IMG/VR virus record: IMGVR_UViG_3300010885_023630
Coordinates: 62,001 to 126,000 of that record
Length of the DNA: 64,000 nucleotides
Source of the DNA: a virus
Reading direction: 5' to 3' (one strand)
Part shown: one piece after another, positions 60,323-64,000 of the stretch
Numbering within the stretch: the stretch's first letter is position 1
Layout of the letters: every line of letters starts with the position of its first letter
Translations under genes and position numbers: made by a program
The notes under the pieces: model-generated
What the model was told of the DNA's origin: nothing
The model's database searches: none
Seen by the model: only the letters and a program-made list of their open reading frames with translations

Positions 60323-60409
60323 GCGAGTATGGCGAAATAGGTAGACGCAAGAGACTTAAAATCTCTCGGGGGAGACCCCATGCCAGTTCGATTCTGGCTA
60401 CTCGCACCA
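60323..60409 (+). tRNA. tRNA-Leu (TAA)
   Basis: Acceptor GCGAGTA pairs with TACTCGC; anticodon stem agaga/tctct with loop ctTAAaa; long variable arm; T-arm GCCAGTTCGATTCTGGC; encoded CCA. Confidence 0.96.
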
Positions 60410-60415
60410 TAAATA
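60408..60415 (+). promoter_or_regulatory. Possible late promoter core (CATAAATA) overlapping the tRNA CCA end
   Basis: Seven of eight bases match; two bases are the CA of the tRNA 3' CCA. It lies 86 nt before the TRAP protein start; the core at 60465 is closer. Confidence 0.4.
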
Positions 60416-60464
60416 TACTGTATAAAGCCCGGGATAAACACGCTCGGGTTAGCTAAAACGGCTA

Positions 60465-60472
60465 AATAAATA
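60465..60472 (+). promoter_or_regulatory. T4-type late promoter core (AATAAATA)
   Basis: Seven of eight bases match. It lies 29 nt before ATG 60502. The Shine-Dalgarno ggga is in a 10-bp palindrome ctcccgggag (60483-60492). Confidence 0.7.
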
Positions 60473-60501
60473 CATATATACACTCCCGGGAGAATTCCAA
60501 G

Positions 60502-61476
60502 ATGACAACACCAAGAAAAGTACGCTGGCTAATCGCACATGAGCCACAAGAGCTATTTGTACGTACAGCTCGAGCTTTTTCACAAGAATTAGAAAAGCGT
60601 ATTCCAGGACAGATCGCAATTGAAATTGTAACAGTTCCAGAGTACATTAAAGAACACGAAGGTTCTAAGAACCTACAAACAATTCTAGACGAAAATCTAG
60701 ACAAGCAAGGTGTAGCAGTTGAAGCCCTTTTTGATGCGTTACGTGACGATATCCAAATGAGCCAAACACAGGTTAGCGTAGTTGGTTACAAAGACCGTGC
60801 TTTCCACGCATTGGATTTACCATTCTTATTTGACAATCATGAACACGTTAGCCGTGTACTAGAAGGTCCAATTGGTGAAGAAATTTGTGCCAACTTAGAA
60901 AAAGTTAGCGATGTTAAAGGCCTAGCATTTACATACTCGGGCGGTTATCGTGTGGTTGGTTCTAACCACAAGATTGAAGACCTAGCCGACTTGGCTAGCC
61001 AAAAGGTTATTGTTAGCAACCGTGGTCCACGTGCCGATACATTTGAATCAGTTGGTGTAGAGCCTGTTGTTGTTAGCCCACATTTGTGGGGCGGATACGA
61101 CACAGTTCCAGAAGGTGGTGCCGCTAATGCTATTGAAACTACATACTTACGTTTTAAAGGTACACACATCCTTAAAACTAATCACAGTATTTTCATGACA
61201 ACCATCTTGACCAACAAGGCATTTTGGGAAAGTCTAACAGCAGAACAGCAGACAGCATTTGAAGAAAGTGCTAAAATTACAGCACGTATTGAACGTCAGT
61301 GGGCCATTGCCGATGCTGAGAAGTTCGAACAAGACGCATTAGCAAATGGCATTGAGATCACTGAACTATCAGAAGAAGATACAAAGACAATGAAGCACAA
61401 GTCACGTTACACTTACTTGAAGTTTGATGCGGAAAATAATCGTAGTGATTTGATCAAAAGAATCCGTTTAAGCTAA
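60502..61476 (+). CDS. TRAP transporter solute-binding protein (DctP-like), no signal peptide
   Basis: A 324-residue DctP/TAXI-type solute-binding protein. It starts at what would be the mature N-terminal strand ('KVRWLIAHEPQELFVRTARAF') with no signal peptide or membrane anchor, so it should stay in the cytoplasm or in the virion. Family features: 'ALDLPFLFDNHEHVSRVLEG', 'GLAFTYSGGYRVVGSNHKIE', 'FESVGVEPVVV' and 'THSIFMTTILTNKAFWESLT'-like C-terminus. No TRAP membrane subunits are in the window. It has its own late promoter, strong RBS and clean codon pattern, so it is probably made in quantity late in infection. It may bind a dicarboxylate-like ligand. Confidence 0.8.
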   Translation: MTTPRKVRWLIAHEPQELFVRTARAFSQELEKRIPGQIAIEIVTVPEYIKEHEGSKNLQTILDENLDKQGVAVEALFDALRDDIQMSQTQVSVVGYKDRAFHALDLPFLFDNHEHVSRVLEGPIGEEICANLEKVSDVKGLAFTYSGGYRVVGSNHKIEDLADLASQKVIVSNRGPRADTFESVGVEPVVVSPHLWGGYDTVPEGGAANAIETTYLRFKGTHILKTNHSIFMTTILTNKAFWESLTAEQQTAFEESAKITARIERQWAIADAEKFEQDALANGIEITELSEEDTKTMKHKSRYTYLKFDAENNRSDLIKRIRLS

Positions 61477-61482
61477 TAGAGG

Positions 61483-61511
61483 TTGACAACAAAAGGTAAA
61501 TAAACTACAAT
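61483..61511 (+). promoter_or_regulatory. Sigma-70 promoter upstream of tRNA/RNA cluster
   Basis: TTGACA and TACAAT are separated by 17 bp. A late-like GGTAAATA lies in the spacer (61495-61502). No equally good promoter is seen before the structured RNA. Confidence 0.8.
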
Positions 61512-61521
61512 AGATACTATT

Positions 61522-61653
61522 ATGAAACTAAGAACTTGTAAACATTCCATAAGTAACCAGCCACAATTAGGCGTGTCAGCCTATTGGCCTACTTTTGCGA
61601 TGTCAACAATTATTAGTGATAATCGTGAACCACTAGTCGGGGGTCTCAGTTAA
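61522..61653 (+). CDS. Possible leader peptide (43 codons)
   Basis: An ORF of 43 codons starting 'MKLRTCKHSI' and ending 'EPLVGGLS', about 4 nt after the predicted start of transcription and without an RBS. Its stop codon TAA lies in the 5' arm of a 12-position helix that overlaps the next terminator. It may be a leader peptide that couples translation to read-through; it may also be only part of a structured leader. Confidence 0.4.
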   Translation: MKLRTCKHSISNQPQLGVSAYWPTFAMSTIISDNREPLVGGLS

Positions 61654-61686
61654 CGTATAGTACCTAACAGTATTTTAACTAAGACC
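61642..61686 (+). promoter_or_regulatory. Attenuator-like hairpin overlapping a terminator
   Basis: GGTCTCAGTTAA (61642-61653) pairs with TTAACTAAGACC (61675-61686), 11 of 12 positions. The 3' arm shares ACC (61684-61686) with the terminator stem, so full formation of both is not possible. Confidence 0.6.
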
Positions 61687-61718
61687 TCGGAACTAAACAC
61701 TCCGAGGTTTTTGTTTTT
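61684..61718 (+). terminator. Rho-independent terminator in the leader of the tRNA cluster
   Basis: Stem ACCTCGGA/TCCGAGGT (8 bp, 9-nt loop) followed by ttttgttttt. It lies before the two small genes and the RNA/tRNA cluster, so expression of these needs read-through or another promoter. Confidence 0.88.
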
Positions 61719-61732
61719 ATAAGGAAAAGAAA

Positions 61733-61885
61733 ATGTTGAAAACTGATAAACCAAAAGTTTTGCCTAGTCAGTATACAATAACGCAGGCACAAAAACTTGC
61801 GTTGATAGAAGGCAAACTACAACGAGCCGAAGCTCACGTTAAGGCATTAACAGAAATTGTTGAAAAGCTGGAACGTAAGAAGTAA
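61733..61885 (+). CDS. Tiny helical protein (50 aa), unknown
   Basis: A 50-residue protein with aagga 7 nt before ATG. The second half is a charged, heptad-like helix ('LIEGKLQRAEAHVKALTEIV'), likely a coiled coil. Not recognised. It directly follows the terminator and precedes structured RNA A. Confidence 0.6.
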   Translation: MLKTDKPKVLPSQYTITQAQKLALIEGKLQRAEAHVKALTEIVEKLERKK

Positions 61886-62230
61886 GCTCAAAGTGTGTAA
61901 GGGAAACGAGGTCCCAGTCTGCACTTAAAACATGGACAAACGGGCGGACAGTATGATGAAAGCGTTGGCGATAACACGTGAGTAAAACTACTGGTCAGGG
62001 TATTAACCCTGTCTATGGCTTGGCAACAGGCCATATCTTAAAGCGTATTAGACGAGAGCGTCCAAAGGTCCTGAACACCTTGTGGGGCAGGGCACGGAAT
62101 CACCGTGACACTAGTATGCTTTAAGATACACTTTAGAAGAACATGCCTAAGCACCACATTGATAAAGTGGATTGCCAGAGCAGCCGGATATAAACGGAAA
62201 GTAGGTTGACAATCCTACCACTAAAGTGTA
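61886..62230 (+). ncRNA. Structured RNA A, unassigned (possible GOLLD-like 5' part)
   Basis: No ORF spans these 345 nt. Direct reading shows many compatible helices: an 18-bp stem with two G-U pairs (62034-62051 with 62111-62128); an adjoining 8-9-bp stem (62129-62136 with 62221-62228); hairpins at 61996-62011 (cagggt/accctg), 62015-62034 (atggc/gccat), 62051-62062 (gacg/cgtc) and 62093-62107 (cacgg/ccgtg); and a 6-bp stem 61917-61922 with 61944-61949. The two long stems abut and could stack. It ends 14 nt before tRNA-Tyr. Boundaries and family are not certain. Confidence 0.7.
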
Positions 62231-62243
62231 AAATTGTTTTATT

Positions 62244-62330
62244 GGAGATGTAGGAAAATTGGTAACCCCAGTGGACTGTAAATCCGCCGCCCGCAAGGCA
62301 CTACTGGTTCAACTCCAGTCGTCTCCACCA
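62244..62330 (+). tRNA. tRNA-Tyr (GTA)
   Basis: Acceptor GGAGATG pairs with CGTCTCC; anticodon stem gtgga/tccgc with loop ctGTAaa; long variable arm as in bacterial tRNA-Tyr; encoded CCA. Confidence 0.95.
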
Positions 62331-62339
62331 ATTTAATTT

Positions 62340-62416
62340 CGGAGTGTAGCACAGCCTGGTAGTGCGCCTGGTTTGGGACCAGGAGGTCCAAGGTTCGAAT
62401 CCTTGTACTCCGACCA
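62340..62416 (+). tRNA. tRNA-Pro (TGG)
   Basis: Acceptor CGGAGTG pairs with TACTCCG; anticodon stem cctgg/ccagg with loop ttTGGga; T-arm AAGGTTCGAATCCTT; encoded CCA. Confidence 0.96.
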
Positions 62417-62424
62417 TGTTTTAT

Positions 62425-62500
62425 TGGCCTATAGCTCAGTTGGTAGAGCACTTGACTGTTAATCAAGGTGTCCCTGGTTCGAGCCCAGGTTGGCCAGCCA
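62425..62500 (+). tRNA. tRNA-Asn (GTT)
   Basis: Acceptor TGGCCTA with TTGGCCA (one T-T mismatch); anticodon stem cttga/tcaag with loop ctGTTaa; discriminator G as expected for Asn; encoded CCA. Confidence 0.94.
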
Positions 62501-62801
62501 AATTTAGTCCCGCAAAGGCTATGACGTTCAATCCCTAGAATGTTATCCTCAAACTTGCGAGGCGGGTGTAAGTCCCGTCATTAAAAACTGATACACAGGA
62601 TGGCGTTGTGTACAGCGGATATTCAGCCTGAGGACTGTCGTCCAATAGTTAAAAGACTATATGATATCACTTTAGGGAGTGATGCCATATAAAAACACAT
62701 CTATGATCTGGGATATGCGAATGCGTACATAGAAACTAAGATCCCACTTGTTAGTGGGTACGGGAGTGAAAATCTCCCTAGGTGTGTTTTTATATGTCTA
62801 T
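62501..62801 (+). ncRNA. Structured RNA B, unassigned (possible GOLLD-like 3' part)
   Basis: No ORF spans these 301 nt. Helices read directly: a perfect 14-bp stem 62686-62699 with 62783-62796 that encloses a hairpin-rich loop; hairpins 62743-62758 (cccact/agtggg) and 62762-62778 (gggag/ctccc); a possible pseudoknot from 62700-62705 with 62728-62733 and 62709-62714 with 62741-62746; upstream a hairpin 62666-62683 (atcact/agtgat), a stem ctga/tcag with tacaca/tgtgta (62588-62626), and cccgc/gcggg (62509-62513 with 62562-62566). Some helices are alternatives to each other. It ends 5 nt before tRNA-Ile(GAT). Confidence 0.7.
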
Positions 62802-62878
62802 GCCACCATAGCTCAGTTGGTTAGAGCACCGTCTTGATAAGGCGGGGGTCCATGGTTCAAATCCATGTGGCGGCACCA
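62802..62878 (+). tRNA. tRNA-Ile (GAT)
   Basis: Acceptor GCCACCA with TGGCGGC (one A-C mismatch); anticodon stem ccgtc/ggcgg with loop ttGATaa; encoded CCA. Confidence 0.93.
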
Positions 62879-62887
62879 GTATATTAA

Positions 62888-62895
62888 GATAAGTA
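62888..62895 (+). promoter_or_regulatory. Possible late promoter core (GATAAGTA) directly before tRNA-Ala
   Basis: It ends 6 nt before the tRNA 5' end, so a T4-type start would fall at 62901-62902, at the mature tRNA start. Same variant as at 31521 and 47038. Confidence 0.4.
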
Positions 62896-62901
62896 AACAA
62901 T

Positions 62902-62977
62902 GGGGGTATAGCTCAGCTGGGAGAGCAGTAGCTTTGCAAGCTAAAGGTCGTCGGTTCGATCCCGTCTACCTCCACCA
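62902..62977 (+). tRNA. tRNA-Ala (TGC)
   Basis: Acceptor GGGGGTA pairs with TACCTCC (one G-T); anticodon loop ttTGCaa in stem gtagc/gctaa, with one G-A mismatch at the outer pair; encoded CCA. Confidence 0.93.
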
Positions 62978-62995
62978 AACACAAGGAGAAGCTGT

Positions 62996-63139
62996 ATGTC
63001 AAAGAATGAAGACACTTTAAACAAAGCATACGGCAACATGCCTAAGGACGTTGGTTTTATTGTTGATCTTGATTGGTTACCTACGTGGAGAGGCTTTAAG
63101 TATTACTACTATAAGTTAATACGTAAAGCAACAAGATAA
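62996..63139 (+). CDS. Tiny protein (47 aa) among tRNAs, unknown
   Basis: A 47-residue ORF with aaggag 7 nt before ATG. It reads 'MSKNEDTLNKAYGNMPKDVG' then an aromatic/basic C-terminal half with four consecutive Tyr and a Lys/Arg-rich end. The good RBS makes it likely to be expressed from the tRNA transcript. Not recognised. Confidence 0.6.
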   Translation: MSKNEDTLNKAYGNMPKDVGFIVDLDWLPTWRGFKYYYYKLIRKATR

Positions 63140-63145
63140 GATTTT

Positions 63146-63232
63146 GGAGGGTTGGCCGAGCGGTAAGGCAACAGATTGCTAATCTGTCATCCAGCAATGG
63201 GTGGATTGGTTCGATTCCAATACTCTCCGCCA
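63146..63232 (+). tRNA. tRNA-Ser (GCT)
   Basis: Acceptor GGAGGGT pairs with ACTCTCC; anticodon stem acaga/tctgt with loop ttGCTaa; long variable arm; discriminator G; encoded CCA. Confidence 0.95.
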
Positions 63233-63237
63233 TTTAT

Positions 63238-63313
<76 letters not shown>

Positions 63314-63318
63314 AGTTT

Positions 63319-63394
63319 GGGTCGTTAGCTCAGTTGGTAGAGCGTCTGCCTTACACGCAGAATGTCGGCAGTTCGAACCTGTCACGACCCACCA
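63319..63394 (+). tRNA. tRNA-Val (TAC)
   Basis: Acceptor GGGTCGT pairs with ACGACCC; anticodon stem tctgc/gcaga with loop ctTACac; encoded CCA. Confidence 0.96.
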
Positions 63395-63400
63395 GTTTAT

Positions 63401-63477
63401 GGCTCGGTAGTTCAGTCTGGCAGAACGTTGGTCTCCAAAACCAAATGTCGGAGGTTCAAATCCTTCCCGGGTCGCCA
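63401..63477 (+). tRNA. tRNA-Trp (CCA)
   Basis: Acceptor GGCTCGG with CCGGGTC (two G-T pairs); anticodon stem ttggt/accaa with loop ctCCAaa; discriminator G; encoded CCA. Confidence 0.93.
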
Positions 63478-63487
63478 ATATAACTAT

Positions 63488-63565
63488 AGTGCGGTGCCAG
63501 AGTGGTCCAATGGGTCGGATTGCAAATCCGTAAAGCCGTGAGTTCAAATCTCACCCGCACTTCCA
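63488..63565 (+). tRNA. tRNA-Cys (GCA)
   Basis: Acceptor AGTGCGG pairs with CCGCACT; anticodon loop ttGCAaa in stem cgga/tccg; discriminator T as expected for Cys; T-arm GTGAGTTCAAATCTCAC; encoded CCA. Confidence 0.92.
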
Positions 63566-63571
63566 ATCTTA

Positions 63572-63647
63572 GGTAATGTAGAACAATTGGTAGTTCACCT
63601 CCTTCATACGGAGACTGTTACTGGTTCGAGTCCAGTCATTACCACCA
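63572..63647 (+). tRNA. tRNA-Met (CAT), elongator type
   Basis: Acceptor GGTAATG pairs with CATTACC, including a normal first pair, so it is not an initiator; anticodon loop ttCATac in stem ctcc/ggag; encoded CCA. Confidence 0.9.
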
Positions 63648-63649
63648 CA

Positions 63650-63726
63650 CGGCCCTTAACTCAATTGGATAGAGTGCTAGTCTTCGAAACTGGAAGTTGG
63701 GAGTTCGAATCTCTCAGGGCTGACCA
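63650..63726 (+). tRNA. tRNA-Arg (TCG)
   Basis: Acceptor CGGCCCT with AGGGCTG (one G-T pair); anticodon stem ctagt/actgg with loop ctTCGaa; encoded CCA. Last tRNA of the cluster. Confidence 0.92.
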
Positions 63727-63785
63727 TACTTGAGTAGTAGAATATTTTCACATATATAACATAATTAAATTTTAAGGAGTCGTTG

Positions 63786-64000
63786 ATGGAAGTTCATATA
63801 GATGCTAGTCCAAAACTGAGTAAGTATATAGAATCGTTGCTTCCATCCTTAATGGAACAGACTGGATTAAACAGAAGTAAAAAATTTCTATACATCAAAA
63901 CAGATAAAGATATAGATGCAGCTGGGCAAACAATTCCATTACCTGGTATTGACACATACCTTATTGTGTTATGTCCTACTAGAAACTATATTGAGTTGGG
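63786..64000 (+). CDS. Partial gene running off the right end, unknown
   Basis: At least 71 codons are open from ATG 63786 to the end, with aaggag 7 nt upstream. The visible part begins 'MEVHIDASPKLSKYIESLLP' and contains hydrophobic strands ('IDTYLIVLCP'). It lacks a recognisable motif. The stretch 63727-63785 before it contains only an AT-rich leader. Confidence 0.7.
   Translation, partial: MEVHIDASPKLSKYIESLLPSLMEQTGLNRSKKFLYIKTDKDIDAAGQTIPLPGIDTYLIVLCPTRNYIEL

Noticed and set aside
62239-62466. Minus-strand 75-codon frame
   Set aside because: It covers tRNA-Tyr, tRNA-Pro and part of tRNA-Asn on the opposite strand and has no own signals.
62640-62697. tRNA-like element within structured RNA B
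   Set aside because: There is an anticodon-like hairpin, but the loop has six bases, no T-arm with GTTC is present and no acceptor pairing can be made.
61886-62801. tmRNA, RNase P RNA or group I intron
   Set aside because: I looked for the tRNA-like end and tag frame of tmRNA, the GAGGAAAGTCC-type core of RNase P RNA and the P/Q/R/S core of group I introns; none is present in recognisable form, and the flanking tRNAs are intact.

Overview
The window is part of the genome of a T4-like tailed bacteriophage (myovirus). The evidence is a set of recognisable T4 homologues: neck and tail-completion proteins gp13, gp14 and gp15, tail sheath gp18, tail tube gp19, head completion gp4, terminase gp16 (probable) and gp17, dNMP kinase gp1, single-stranded DNA-binding gp32, UvsX and UvsY, together with many copies of a T4-type late promoter core (TATAAATA-like). 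The sequence is AT-rich. The long fibre genes have the repeat style known from marine and freshwater T4-like phages. The host cannot be named from the sequence; the early promoters have ordinary bacterial TTGACA/TATAAT form and the tRNA genes encode CCA.

Layout. (1) 106-24822: about 25 kb of tail-fibre/adhesin genes on the + strand, including a 2362-codon giant, built from shared modules. (2) 24822-28521: a glycosyltransferase-like gene that ends against a minus-strand late operon (gp14, gp15, Nudix hydrolase). (3) 28587-32931: small early genes with apparently leaderless mRNAs, an exoribonuclease-like gene, gp13, dNMP kinase and a zinc-ribbon-like gene. (4) 33006-47031: tail sheath, tail tube, tube-like protein, gp4, a likely small terminase, a large AT-hook protein, an HNH nuclease, the large terminase and conserved proteins of unknown role. 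(5) 47051-56869: a surface-sugar-like gene set (three related glycosyltransferases, SGNH hydrolase, hexapeptide acetyltransferase, possible sulfotransferase, methyltransferase, cytidylyltransferase/phosphomannose-isomerase fusion) interleaved with the recombination/replication genes gp32, uvsX and uvsY. (6) 56883-61476: a probable nuclease, a 2-oxoglutarate hydroxylase, a small SGNH hydrolase, an AhpD-like protein and a TRAP-type solute-binding protein without a signal peptide, separated by three tRNAs that have their own promoters. (7) 61483-63726: a leader with an attenuator-like arrangement, two tiny ORFs, two highly structured unannotated RNA regions and twelve more tRNAs (15 in total). 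(8) A new gene runs off the right end.

Most interesting points. First, two non-coding segments among the tRNAs (61886-62230 and 62501-62801) contain long compensating helices, including an 18-bp stem, a 14-bp stem and a possible pseudoknot. They look like a large structured RNA, possibly one interrupted by tRNAs as described for GOLLD RNA. Second, at least five late genes have the late promoter core exactly 5 nt upstream of ATG with no Shine-Dalgarno sequence, so transcription should begin at the A of AUG. Two early genes show the same design with sigma-70 promoters. Third, the phage carries unusual host-like genes: a cytoplasmic-looking DctP homologue, AhpD, a hydroxylase and a novel-looking sugar nucleotidyltransferase-isomerase fusion.
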